From Bryoerythrophyllum caledonicum (lineage: Eukaryota > Streptophyta > Bryopsida > Pottiales > Pottiaceae), in contig OZ020514.1 in assembly GCA_963971425.1 (NCBI GenBank), forward strand, positions 40,895,158 to 40,959,157: a DNA stretch of 64,000 nucleotides, read 5' to 3'. The position numbers were made by a program, and so were the translations under genes. Positions 22,436-34,475 of this stretch are shown here, one piece after another. Each line of letters starts with the position of its first letter. Within the stretch, counting starts at the first letter, position 1. The notes under the pieces are model-generated. The model worked only from the letters and a program-made list of their open reading frames with translations, made no database searches and was not told where the DNA came from.

Positions 22436-22960
22436 GTGAACTTTGTGTGTCAATTAACTTGGGCCTTTAAAATCTTTTATGCATGTGGCATATTGCTTAT
22501 CTTCACATTACCTTCAATCTCACAAGGTCTTACCATACGCTGTAGCAATCTTCACTATTTCCATAGCAACCCTCACAAATTTGTGTCACTTTGTGTGTCA
22601 ACAAACTTGAACCTTTGAAGTCTAATAGGCATGTGGCATATTGCTTACCGTCACATTACCTTGAATCTAACGTTTGTACTCACCAATCGTAGTAGCAATC
22701 TTCACTGATTCCGTAGCAGCCTTCACAAAATCTCTCTCACCAATCTATCTCACTAGTCTCTATTTTCTCTCACCATTTGTTGTAGGTTTGTCAACATTGT
22801 GTAGCAAAAAAATTAAGACTTCATGGTCAAATTGCCATATCACATATTTCTTACCCTCACATTACCTTCATTGTCACGTTTGTGCTCACCAACCGTTGTA
22901 GCAGTCATCACTGATTCTATCTCACAAAGTCTCACCATTTGGCACTAATCTGGCAACGAG
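22436..22960. repeat. degenerate direct repeats, about 150-250 bp units
   Basis: TTTGTGTGTCAAYWAACTTG, then GCATGTGGCATATTGCTTA, CACATTACCTT and GTAGCAATCTTCACT, recur near 22440, 22587 and (worn) 22785-22915. Three imperfect units lead into the open frame at 22991. Confidence 0.7.
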
Positions 22961-22990
22961 TCACACCATTTGTTGTAGCACGCCTTCATA

Positions 22991-23332
22991 ATGGACAAAC
23001 ATGGAAGACTCGTCAAAGTACTTTCCTCCAACTTAGATGCAGACACTATTGACAAGATTTCTAGCAAGAGTAGTGATAGAGCTCCTCCTCATTCTCTTCA
23101 CATTCCCAATCCTAGCATCTGGACTTATCCTTATGAGGTTGGTAATTTAGGCCCTAACATTAGAAAGCAATCAATTGAGCATTTTCCATTCTTCTTTAGT
23201 GACAACGCCAGCTACAACGTAGAGTTCTTTCACGAGGTTGGAGGGTTTTCCATGAAGGAGGTTCCATTCAAGCGTTTGAAGGAAGAAAAATTTCTCCATG
23301 GAAGCATTTGTAGGCATCTATCTTCCCAATAG
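22991..23332 (+). CDS. hypothetical 113-residue open frame
   Basis: ATG-started frame (MDKHGRLVKVLSSNLDAD and on) of mixed, protein-like composition with no recognisable domain, signal peptide or membrane segment. Sequence to 23540 continues to look coding in broken frames, and 23930-24070 has a charged helical stretch (KKHEKMEQ-like), so this may be the start of a decayed transposon gene. No neighbour explains it. Confidence 0.3.
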   Translation: MDKHGRLVKVLSSNLDADTIDKISSKSSDRAPPHSLHIPNPSIWTYPYEVGNLGPNIRKQSIEHFPFFFSDNASYNVEFFHEVGGFSMKEVPFKRLKEEKFLHGSICRHLSSQ

Positions 23333-26300
23333 GAATGAGAATCTACATCCGCTACAACACATGGAAAAAAAATGGTTGTATTGGCTCTTTGAATGTACCA
23401 ACATGTTTATGGAGGAAATATCCTAGGCGGTGGCAAATTTGGGACTACATTGGTAAAAGGGTTGATGCTTGAAGCAAAAAAAGTGGAAAACTGACTGGGT
23501 GTATAGCGCCGTCAAGCTAGCAAAGATAAATATCTTGTTGTTGCAATGACTCTTTGTGTATTTTTTTTTGCATGCTAAATATTTTCTTTAAGGTATGTAT
23601 GGTGCTCATGCATGTACGGTGTAGCATGCCTTCACTGATTTGGCAACGCTATACTACATCGTTATGTATTTATTGCCTAATGAATATTTGTGCTTCAAAT
23701 ATGTAAAGTACTCATGTAAGTTTGCCTCAACAGTTCGAGTAGCAATCTTGGAAAGCTTACTCCTACATGCTTGCCTAAGGATATCCAAACAATGCTTGAT
23801 GTGTTTCATGAATTATTGTCTTGAGCCGTGATGCCAGGACAAAGAGGCGCAAGCAGTGCACACGAGAAATAATACACACATTGGATCCATTGTGCAGTAG
23901 CTACGCTGTACAAAGACTTTGGCGGAAGCACCACTCCGGGAAACAACATTCAAAGAGGCAGAAGCATCAATGAAGAAACATGAGAAGATGGAATAAGAGC
24001 TACTTCAAATTAGATCACGGCTACAACATGCAAAAATGAAGTTAGCAAAGTGAGAGACAACATGAGCACCATACAACTTCTATGCGCTTGGTGACAGAAG
24101 GCGTTGCTAGAGTGTCGGTTGCATTGATAGCTTTGTCACTTGAAATCAAGCATTGGACTACTAATGCTCAACGGCTGCGTACCGAAATGGTTCCGCAACA
24201 CTATTAAATAACTAACTTTAGTACCAAAATTGACGTGAGGATAGTTCAAAAAAGTTTTATTTCTACTTTCCTATGAAGTAAGAGGGAATGGTACTACAAA
24301 AGCAATCCCTCCCAAGCATCTTTTGCGGATGCTACAAAGCAGAGATGCCTTTAGTAAACCCTCCTTGCGGATGTTTACTTCATCCATTTTGTTTGTTTTA
24401 GGTTGCGCTGGGCTCTAACACTTGTTGTCTCACCTACAACATTACGCCTAATGGAAGAAAGATGGGCCAGGGGCTTCAAGACTAACAATGCCTCCCAAGA
24501 GACTGTTGTCGCATCATTGTAGAAGGAAAATTGGGCATTTCTACTAGGCCACCTAGAGATGAAATTGTAAGATTCCAAACAAAAACTTTCTATCTTATCA
24601 TCCAATTATCCCTTAAAGAAAGCATGATTGCAAGTACCCAACTTTGATTGGTCCAACCAAGTCCTTGTTATTTTCCATGAGCCTATGATAGTATTTGATG
24701 TTGTAGCAACCGGCAATGTGGCACCCGACAATGTAAAATTTGACAATGCTATAATCCGAGAAGTAGCAGGCAAAATAGTATGTAAAAATTGACAATGTTG
24801 TGACCACTGATGTAGTGACTGGCTAAATAGAGAGCGATGTGGCTGGTGATGTTATAGACTCAATAGTCAGTCAAATCCATGTACTTCTCACAACAAAACT
24901 TCAACCTTCAAACATTCGGAGGAAGTCATTGATTGCGGCCGTAGACAAGGACTATTGCTCCTGATCTCCAGCATGTTGAATTTGTCTCCTTGTCCACATA
25001 CTAAAATTGTTCAAATAAAACATATTTCAATTAGTTATAAAATTTCACGGCAACTTGTTATAATAATCACAAGTTATAATTGTCACTGTAAGAAAAGTGT
25101 ACTCTCCAACACTCTTAGTGTATCTCCGATTGCATTTTTACAAGTACTGTGATGTTGAGTTTTAGCCTCTTATCTCAAAATAGTATACAAAAGATACTAA
25201 GTAATAGCAGTGATAGAATCTCTATTAGTTTGGAAGTTTGTCCAGCATTAGCCATCATCGCATAGGTTCCTCAATCATTGTTAGTCTCATTATCAAAGTC
25301 ACTCCATCCAGTGTCAAAACCACCAATGGGCTCTTCTGTCTCTGATGCTTTTGCAACACATTTCATGCCCTGTCAAGTACGTCCTATCCACCATGCTTCA
25401 CAAGCTTCTTGAGTACCAGACGCATATCGAGCACCGCGCCTACAAAACGTCGTGGCAATGACCCTAAGGTAAAGCAATGTTTATTGAACTTCAAGAATTT
25501 GTTTTTGCAACTATGCATTGTATTTGTGTTGTATGTTTAATACCAAAACTCACATTGTTGTTCAATAACACTAGTCTAGGATTTTGTCCCTCCATATTGT
25601 CCATGGTATTGGCTACATGCTTTGAGTGCATGGTCGGATTTCACTATCCTTTGGTAGTTCCAAACAGACCACTTCCATATTTCTCCACAAACGAGGGACC
25701 ATGCTTGACCGGTACATGCCGCAAATATTAAGGATAAAAGTAGAAACGTCATTATAGACTAGCTTTACTAAGCGTATGACTATAATAGCGGCTTTCTCAA
25801 ACTTTGTTAATATTCCAAGATTTCCCTACAACAACAACCAAAAGTCAATTAGGTAATTTTGTTGTCTTACTATATAATGTGTCACGTGACCCTCACCACG
25901 AACAACAACGAAAGCCCATCCAAAAGCTCCAATCAACACTCTACAGTTTCTCCTCTTTTCATCTATCACAACCAGCCCAGTAAAGTATGGTTGCAACGCC
26001 TGAAGGGTCTCCTACATTCTCCTACATTTCATCCTTGCTTCGCCATTTTCCAGATTATTAACCTATAAAGCAAGCGTGTCCTTCTAGACCTCTTCATACC
26101 AAGACCATGAACTTGGTCCAAACAACTTCTTTGACAAGACTCGGCCAATGCTCGGCTTCTAGACAACATTCTCTGTTCTTCTAGATAATTTTGGATCATA
26201 CTTCAGCACATAATCAGATCCCTCTACACTAATTGCAAACATAGTTTTCTCCATCGCATATATTGCAATTGATTTCCTCTCTTCATCTCGCAAGTTCCAT

Positions 26301-27130
26301 ATGAAAATAAAGTGGAGATGGAGAACTTTCTCTACAATATAAACCAAGGCATGCAAAGTACATATATGTGTCTTGCTGAGGGGAATTGGTAGAATTGGTT
26401 TTCATCAAGGATGTATGTCAATGTGAAATGATGCACGTTGAATACCGGATGCAAACAACCTTCCTTTACAAAATCTTTTTCCACAAGTGGACGTTGCGCG
26501 TTCTACTTCAGCCCCCGTACAAGTCCTTAAACATTTATGCTTTTGCTTGCAATACATGCAATTCATCTTGCATGCCGGTCCATGTTATAGAACATACATA
26601 CAATTTATGGTTTACATATCTGCACTTCGATGTCACTCAACTAAAAAAATCCCATAGTTTTGTACTTATACCCTCGAGATGCACCCTGAGATATCGGGGT
26701 AATAACCTCGGGTATGATTGGTGGATGCACCACAATTCATTGACCTTCAATATTGATACCCGGAATTTCAAGATGGAAATTAAATTTCACTAGGTTAATT
26801 TGAAGATATTATACACGTTTTCTATTTCTCTACTCGTAAGTTTCCAAGACAATTTCTTTGAGCTTAAGACTTATAAATTGACATATTCTCAATAATACAC
26901 AAACTTTGATTGCACGGAAGTGAACGATTCTGGTATTTAGTGTTAAAAACAAGAATGTAGTGTTTGATTATCTTTCATGCTCTGATTGGATCAGCTGCCT
27001 TTTACTTGACTCGATTTCAATTTTTGCAATAGACAAGGAGTAAATTCATTACCATCATTATATATAATTTCCTGCTACACCGGTTATTAGGTGTTGGAGA
27101 GGGATGAAGCACATTTAAAATAGTTTTAAA
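23333..27130. other. no gene recognised
   Basis: Scattered short open frames (for example 26386-26793, 135 codons, Cys- and aromatic-rich; 25477-25731) have no recognisable domain or splice context. A minus-strand acidic run near 25380-25285 (EPIGGFDTGWSDFDNET) resembles a protein tail but is isolated. Probably decayed repeats. Confidence 0.45.
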
Positions 27131-27265
27131 GCTACGATTTAAGATTCTACTACTTTGAATTCAAGTTTTTCTTTTTTGTGAATTTGATATTTTTTACTAT
27201 GAGAATTGAATAGATAATATGTAGGTTTAGACCACATCTTGCAATAGTAAAATTTTAAAATAAAT

Positions 27266-27560
27266 GATGGTGCACACTTTAGCTCTACTAGAGCTAAAGT
27301 ATGCATATTTTCTTTTTGATTCCCTACACTTACTAGTGATGGTGCACACTTTAGCTCTACTGGAGCTAACGTGTGCATATTTTCTTTTTGATTCCCTACA
27401 CTTACTAGTGATGGTGCACACTTTAGCTCTACTGGAGCTAACGTGTGCATTATTTTTTTTTGATTCCCTACACTTACTAGTGATGGTGCATACTTTAGCT
27501 CTAATAGAGCTTAAGTGTGAATATTTTCTTTTTAGTTCACTTCATTTAGTGATGGTGCAC
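27266..27560. repeat. palindrome-bearing tandem array, 72-bp units
   Basis: GATGGTGCACAC starts units at 27266, 27338, 27410 and 27482, exactly 72 bp apart, with a worn fifth near 27551. Each unit holds a palindrome GCACACTTTAGCTCTACTAG then AGCTAAAG, followed by a TTTTCTTTTTGATTCCCTAC spacer. Translations give repeated HTLALLELK-like peptides on the plus strand, an artefact of the repeat. Confidence 0.95.
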
Positions 27561-27889
27561 AATTTAGATTACACTACAGATTGCTTGTAGTGTAACAATA
27601 CAACTAGTGTAGTTAGCCTAGTAGAGCTATTTGTTAACAAGTTGGCAATTAGTGTTAGCCACATTGTCATGAATATTATCCTTCAATCGTCCACCTACTC
27701 TAGTTCATTTCTTATAAGCCGCCAATTAAAACCCTACCCTAGCACACAAATTTGTTAGTTGATAAATAGAGTTAGCCCTCAATCTTTTGCCTACCGACTT
27801 CCATGCATTTATTCTTTTTGTCTCATCCTCAACCTCATTTCCTTATCCTCCCATTTTCAACTATTCCCATTCCAATCTCTTGTATTCCT

Positions 27890-28290
27890 TTTATATTTTT
27901 AATGAATATCTAATGAATATTTAATGTGTAATTATATATTTAACAAAAAACTAATGAATTTGTAATGAATTTTAAAAGAATATTTAATGTATATTTGTGT
28001 ATCTGTAACTTTGAAGAACAACTAAAGAAAATTTAAATACTATTTGATGAATCTTTAGAGTTTTTAAAGTATATTTTATAACAGTTTAATGAATATTTGT
28101 ATATTTAATGATTATTTAAAGAGTATTTAATGAATTATTAATGAATAGTTAATAAATTTCTAATGTGTAATCAATGTGTATTTGAATATTCAATGAATAT
28201 TTCATGAATATAACCTAAATATGTAATGCATATTGAATGCATATGTGATGGATATCTAATGAGTATTTTATTTGTATTTCTATATTTATT
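27890..28290. repeat. AT-rich degenerate repeat (TAATGAATATT words)
   Basis: TTAATGAATATTT, TAATGAATTTT and related words recur roughly every 12-30 bp. No coding capacity. Confidence 0.7.
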
Positions 28291-28719
28291 GTGTGTTTAA
28301 TTTTTTTCCTTTTCCAATATTCTTTTCTTTTCTCACTTTCGTTCCCAAAAGAATGTTCTTATCTTTCCAATCTTATACTTATAGTTTCATTTTCCCTCCA
28401 TATGTACATTCTACTTTGTCCAATTTTTGAGATTTTCTTTTTGCTCCATATCTACGTTCTATTTTTCCCAAACTCTTTCTTGCGAATTCTTGTTTTTCTG
28501 CATGCACTCAACCCTTCTTTACTTTGATGCTCATGATATACACATTATCATTTTTTAGGTTTCATACATTAGTAGTCCACAGGTAAAAAACTTTATGTTC
28601 TACTATTTACTAGGATTGACATTTTGTGTAGTAGTTGACATTTAGTGTAATATAGTTTTGTCACTACACTTATTAAAAAATTTACAGTTAGTGTATGGGT
28701 TTGTATTTAGTGTCCACTA

Positions 28720-29070
28720 TAGTAGAAGCCATCTTGTGTGTAGTGGAGCTAAAGAGTGCATTTTTGCATTCTAGTCCACTCCATTTAGTGATGGTGTACA
28801 ATTTAGCACTAGTAGAGCTAAAGTGTGCGTATTTTCTTTTAAGTCCACTGCACCTAGTGATGGGGCACACTTTAGCTCTCAGAGAGCTAAAGTGTGTGCA
28901 CACACTCCTTTTAGTTCATTGCACGTAGTGATGGGACACCTCCGCTAAAAACCGAGCTGATGTGTGTGCAATGTGTATTTCCACTTCTTCAAACAATCAT
29001 TTTAATCTCCCTAATTCTCTTTATGGTTAAGTATTCCACAAGGTGAACTCGAAATCTTTTGACTTTTAAA
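28720..29070. repeat. second palindrome-bearing array with shared terminal block
   Basis: Units of about 70 bp begin near 28720, 28789, 28859 and 28929, with the same palindrome (CACACTTTAGCTCTCAGAGA then GCTAAAGTGTG in the third). The last unit and the following sequence to about 29070 (GTGTGTGCAA..CCACTTCT..AAGGTGAACT) match 34339-34475, the block downstream of the transposase-like gene. It is therefore an independent copy of that element's end. Confidence 0.85.
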
Positions 29071-29152
29071 AGAATTATCAAAATATGTACACCTAAATCT
29101 CCAATAATAATATTAAAAAGCAAAAAAATATGATGATCTCCTAGTCTTAAGT

Positions 29153-29345
29153 GGATATGAAGTCTAAGTATTCCTCGCACCCTAAACCAAAAATATGTAA
29201 CAATGTGTGAGAATGTATGACTTGGGATATAATGTTAATTTTCACTAGAATATGAAGTCTAAGTATTCTTGGTACCCTAAACCGATAATATGTGACAATG
29301 TGTGAAAATGTATGGCTTGGGATATAATCTTATTTTTCACTAGAG
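29153..29345. repeat. tandem duplication, about 98 bp
   Basis: GATATGAAGTCTAAGTATTC through CTTGGGATATAATSTTAWTT and TTTCACTAGA is present twice in a row with about 90% identity. Confidence 0.9.
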
Positions 29346-30483
29346 AAAAGAAATGCTTTTCCACGATATGCAATGTTCTAATATTACTTCTATATATTGA
29401 AAATATCACATTCCATAGCGTGTCATAGCAAAAGGTTTTTAAGTTGCGTGTTGGCAATCGAGAAGTTTCTCTTTCGGCTAGCATAACTTTTAAAGAAGAT
29501 GTTCAATGAGAAAATAAATTACTTAGTAATATGCCTCATGTCTTCTATCATCCTTCTACAAAATTTTGAGAATTTAAAATATAATTTGCAACCACTGGAA
29601 CGTGCTCAAAAACTAATTATTCTTTTACTGCATGTATGAATAAATCCAAAATCACTTAAATTATGCTTGATGCACTAAGTGTATATTTTTTCTTTGAATT
29701 AGTTAAATTAAATATTTTGATTATCTTTTTTTTGTCATGAGAACGTCATTCCATTTCTTGCATAAATCTTTTAATATTGTTCCACTCTCTATGTTTTACA
29801 AATGGCAGAGTTTTTAATTTCACGTCAAAACATAAAATATATTGTGTACTCTCAACAATTCTTACATCTTTCATGTCATGCTTAGATTGTCACCGAGTAA
29901 ACCCTGATAATACAATGTGAACTCAAGAATAAGATATTTTAATCCAAATATTAGTTTTTGCACATTTTCAATCTTTGAGTACTTAGTGGATAGTAACCAA
30001 TTTCAATTCCAAATTCAGACCATGGGGACACTGGGGATTCTTGCAAAAGAATGGACATTCTAAAATGATTACAAACTAATAACATTATGCACTTTTTAAA
30101 AACCCCAAAGAATAATGTGCACATACAATTTTGTTTTCGTAAATAGTGTACAATTGCAAGAAGTTGAAGAGGGCAACGTTTATAGGTTGCACACAGTTTA
30201 GCAGGGCGCTTGCGCAAGGCAACAACGCACCCGTTGTCTACTTCATAAGGTAAACAAAATATACTTCTTGCATTCTTCGTATATTCTAGCAATTAGGATG
30301 TGACAGTGATGCTTATTGCTCTAGTTCAAGTTGCTAGTGTGATTCTGAAGCATCACTGTGAGTTTCTCGATTACTAACGCAAAGATTTGAATTCTAGTAT
30401 ACAAAAAGGCAAATTCATAGGCTGAAGCGTTGGTCCATATGATGCCCGAAAATGACGGCGATAATCACGGAAGGACTGTTTTG
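29346..30483. other. no gene recognised
   Basis: AT-rich. A minus-strand open frame at 29951-30292 (113 codons) has no recognisable domain and no supporting context. Confidence 0.5.
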
Positions 30484-30740
30484 CTCAATTCTAGCTAAAG
30501 TGCGAGACCGTATTTAGTACGACAGTTTAGCTCGACTTGATCTAAACTCTCATACCTTATTATCTACAACAGTTTAGCTCGACTTGAGCAAAACTATTAT
30601 TTTATTTTAAGTACGACTATTTAGCTCACATTGAGCTAAACTGTCATACCTCATTTTCTATGACAGTTTAGCTCAACTCGAGCTAAATTGTCATACCGTT
30701 TTAAATTCAACATATTAGCTCGGGTCGAGCTAAAATGTCA
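30484..30740. repeat. 5'-side array of AGCTCGAG-type palindromes
   Basis: Palindromes lie at 30521-30549, 30569-30597, 30614-30645, 30661-30692 and 30710-30738, plus a half copy at 30484-30506, spaced about 40-50 bp. The arms are of the ACAGTTTAG..CTAAACTGT kind, unlike the CACACTTTAG arms of the arrays at 27, 28 and 34 kb. The array lies 280 bp upstream of the first coding segment of the gene at 31-34 kb. Confidence 0.9.
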
Positions 30741-31016
30741 TTGTCAAGGGTGTGATTATTTTATATTTGCATTAAAAGCATTGACATGGGATTGTATTCT
30801 CGTCATATAATACCACTTGAGTTTACCTCAAGTCCAGCTTGATTTGTCTGTTCTACAACGTCAATTTAATTAGTCCTTTTTTCAAGCGCCAAACCTAACC
30901 TCAATTCGGGCTAAATTACCCACTTCATATGCTTCTGCATTGATTTCCATTCCTACATGGTTTTCACCCATACTTATTGGAAGGATTATAATTATATTTT
31001 TCTTATTGAAATGTAG

Positions 31017-33888
31017 GATGTTTTCCTTGGAGGATGACGAGGTTCATGTTGATGCTCCCGTGAATCCAAACCTTCCTGAATTTGATGTTATTCCTCGCTG
31101 TCTATAGGTCACGATGACTATTTCGTTTCACAATGGTTCAAGTGTTCGCCTTGCGGAGGGGTTGGTTCACAATGTCCGGTCTAGTGCGATTCGAGGTTCT
31201 TCTGGTCCTCTTGGCGATTCAAATGTTGTACTACGTGTGTCCAGTACTTTTGTTGAGGAGGAAGCTCCTGATGAATGGAGGTACTCGTTTAAGTCCTAGC
31301 CAATTCAACAAGTCTTTTTAAACGATGTGAGTCTCTTCCATCATTGCCTTAGGAACGTTTACAATGTCTAGTTGGTTGAGTGTAACAAACCTTTAGGTGG
31401 AAGCACCCGTTCGTACAACAATTTGTCAAGGAATACACGTCCAATAGTGCCTAGGAATGTTGAATTCCTCATGACCCCTCATTCCATTAATGTAGTTGCG
31501 AGCAATAGTTGTTGCATTCAAAACTATGTTCAACACTACCCTTTTATTTCAAGAGATAAAATAAAAGTCCTCCGGACGCGCTTGTATAGTGAGACCATCG
31601 TGCAGTTTAGAAATCATATCAAACTCAACGTTCACAGACGATTTCATAGAAACGCTATGGGTATGAAGGTTGTGACTCTAGAGGGTGTGGACGTTTGTGC
31701 CCATGCTTGGATGAAAATCAAGGGTGTAAGTTTGAGTAGTTTCTATCGAAATGCAAAGGACGCTGCCGCTGGTCATGCGGCTCAACACCATGGGAATACC
31801 GATTTGCATAAGCCTAGAGGTCATACGGTTGAGGCTACTGCTGCTCTTGGAGCCATCCTCGATAGACATGCGGACCACATGCCTTACAAGTCTTGTGTTC
31901 TCCAATCTGACGAGAAGGTTGTGGCAAAGGTCCTCCCTACAAGTTTTATGTGGAAGGATTAGATACCGCTTCTTGATGATCATCTCGCTGATTGTGGATT
32001 GCCGCCAATCTCAACCTCAAGTTTGAGGAAGATTCAGGGAGTGAGCTTCTGTGAGTACTATGCCAAGAAAGGTTGAGCCCATTGTTCCACGTGTGACAAA
32101 TACTAGGATCAGAAGAAGCTTACTCAACATGGAACACAAGCATCACTACTATGGCAAAAGAAGATGCAAGTCCACATCAATTCTACTTTCACACATCGGG
32201 ACTTGTACTACCAGAACCGATTTTGATCAAAGTCGTCGCCCCAAGAGGTACTAACCATCATGCATGATAAGATGGATTACTCAAAGACCGCCTCCCCAAT
32301 TTTTTCACATAAAACAAAGCACTTAGATGGGCTTATGAAGTTGCCTCTTGCAATCACAGGCATGCTTGCCCATGGTAAGGTAGACCAACGTTATGCCCAA
32401 TACGTCCTTGATTTATACTCCCATGATGCCAATTACACAGTCGGGTCGTTCGCAAAACTATTGCGTGACCTATAGGCGCCTCCGAAATCATCGTCCGGGC
32501 AACTCTTTCCAGAGTCTAGTTCTCATCCATTGTATGCGGCGATATTACGGGGTACAGAGATGTGTTTGGATCCATTAGGGCCGATTCCAGATATCCCAGT
32601 TCATAGAAGGCCTTTGCCACCAATATTGAACGTGCAAATGGACAATGCTCTTGGTGATAACAAAAATAGACTTGTTTTCTGTTTTTGGTCTCTCATTGTT
32701 GCTAAATGCATCTTCTGCGAGGTATATGTTAATTTCATGCTAGTTGGTCACACACATGATGATATTGATGCATTATTTGGACGTCGGAGTATAACACTGA
32801 AGAAGGAGAGTTTTCCAACCATTTCTTTGCTTATGAGGTCGTTTATGAAAAATGAGAGTGTTCTCACAATCTCGCATCTTATCCAAGCGGTTTCTGACTT
32901 TAAGAAGTTTATTAGGGATATGATTGCGGACGGTGATGAAGCTTTGCACAGTCATACAAAGGCTCATCAGTTCAAGATTTATCTCGACTCAAATGGTTGT
33001 CCGGTGATAAAGTACAAAATCCTTTGTCATGATGAGGATTGGCTTTTTGAGGGAGGAGAAGGTAGTGGCATCAAATTGTGGAAGGAGGATTCTGGACGAA
33101 GAACTTTATGGCCTCACAATGAAGGAGGATTCTGAAGGAAGAACTTTATGGCTTCGCGGATAATCTGATGCATTGAAGCCTTCTACGATGCGGCATCTCC
33201 TTGAGGTGGTAATGGAACTTTCAGGATTCATCACTCACTGGGAGCAATCATCGCGGGAGTCTGTTGAAGCCAGATCACGCTTTGAGCCGCTATCGTACTA
33301 TTGGCGCGACGTTAGAGATGCTCTGACTCTTCCAATGGATACGCCCATATCATTGGAAGACGGCTTTCGGCCAACAATACGAATAGCCCATGTCGTTGAA
33401 GATGAGTTCTCAGCGGAGGGTGAGGTACGCGAGGAGTACTGTGAAGATGAGCATTTTGTTGGCCAGAGGCACATTTGTCCACCTCCTTCTTTTAGAGTTG
33501 GTCGTGATCTTTTTGCTGGCTATTTTATTGCATTGCAGCCTTGTGATGGAGAAGAGCGTCCATTTTGGATCGCTCAAGCAATTTCAGATCCTAACTCTAA
33601 CCCGGATATGCAAAACAACGTCCGTATTCAATTCTTCCACCCTATATCGCACGATCCGGATGTTTTGAAGTTCTACAAAGATTGGGATACAGACTGCAAC
33701 CTTTGCTGGACAGTTGAAAAGGGGATAGCCATAACGTAGGAGAGTACCGATTCAATCTTGACAGCATGGAAACCTAGGTCTTCAAAGAGGGATAGAGGTC
33801 GTGTACAAGATTCAACTACAAAAATTCCGAGGGGGCAAGTAGTGATTATCAAGGCCTCTTTGGAAGCACTTGCCAGGTCCGAATTGTA
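31017..33888 (+). pseudogene. DDE-like transposase of the GHTHDDID (DUF7869-like) family, decayed
   Basis: One plus-strand frame can be followed from about 31017 (after an AAATGTAG acceptor) to 33132. Landmarks are a central region with HGNTDLHKPRGHTVEAT then ILDRHADHMP, and the core NVQMDNALGDNKNRLVFCFW..VNFMLVGHTHDDIDALF (two adjoining pieces, 32628-32782), typical of the transposase-like family I associate with Pfam DUF7869. The C-terminal part (33173-33888) shifts frame at a 40-bp tandem duplication and reads RPFWIAQAISDPNSNPD, then ILTAWKPR. Stops in the main frame are TAG at 31105, 31297, 31369, 31960, 32104 and 32473 and TGA at 32074 and 32224; none is TAA. Palindrome arrays lie on both sides. 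It is a plain DNA transposon gene, not functional here; the family name is recalled, not searched. Confidence 0.75.
33081..33160. repeat. 40-bp tandem duplication in the transposase gene
   Basis: GAAGGAGGATTCTGGACGAA and the next 20 bases (33081-33120) are repeated at 33121-33160 with a few changes. Because 40 is not a multiple of three, it shifts the reading frame of the C-terminal part. Confidence 0.95.
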
Positions 33889-34193
33889 ATACTTAGATAA
33901 ATGAACTTTCCTTTTCCTAGATTTTGGATTTTGATGCATGATACTTCATGTAGTATAGTTAGATCCATTGGTGCTGAGATTATAGATATTTGTATTGATT
34001 ATACTCCGTATGACTATATCTGATGCCAATGATTGCTATGAAATATTCTCTCCATTGTTTTTGCGTATTAGTGATAATTTGCAGTATGTTTTTGTTTCTC
34101 TTTTTATGTAACAATGTCGTAAATTGCCTCTAATCTTGAAACCAATAATTCCAGTATTTGCCTTGATGGTGAATGATAGAAAGTAAATGCTGG

Positions 34194-34475
34194 TGCACAC
34201 TTTAGCTCTAGTGGAGCTAAAGTGTAAGCAACTTTTCTATTAAGTTCACTGCACTTAGTAATGGTGCGTACTTTAGGTCAAGTGGAGCTAAAGTGTGTGG
34301 AATTACTTTTTAAAGTTCATTGCACCTCTAAATGATGAATACTTTAGCTCGAAAAGAGCTGCTGTGTGTGCAATTTTTTTCCCACTTCTCAACACCATCA
34401 TTTGAAACTCGCCACTTATTTTTTTATCCATGTATTCTAGAAGGTGAACTGAAATTCTTTTGAATTTAAATACGG
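34194..34475. repeat. 3'-side palindrome array and element end
   Basis: Three palindrome units at 34194-34226, 34263-34298 and 34339-34371 (about 70-bp spacing) have the CACTTTAGCTCTAGTGGAGC core of the 27- and 28-kb arrays. The last unit and following bases to about 34475 match 28929-29070. With 30484-30740 it brackets the transposase-like gene, so it probably marks the element's 3' subterminal region. Confidence 0.85.

Noticed and set aside
24375-24605. hAT dimerisation domain on the minus strand
   Set aside because: Some Trp/Ser-rich resemblance, but the conserved CERNWS-type core is absent in all frames.
27266-27590. Open frames reading HTLALLELK repeats
   Set aside because: Read-through of the 72-bp palindrome array, not a gene; similar peptides appear wherever the palindrome occurs.
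31021-33132. TAG reassigned to sense codon
   Set aside because: TGA stops also occur in the same frame and a 40-bp duplication shifts it, so ordinary decay is simpler.
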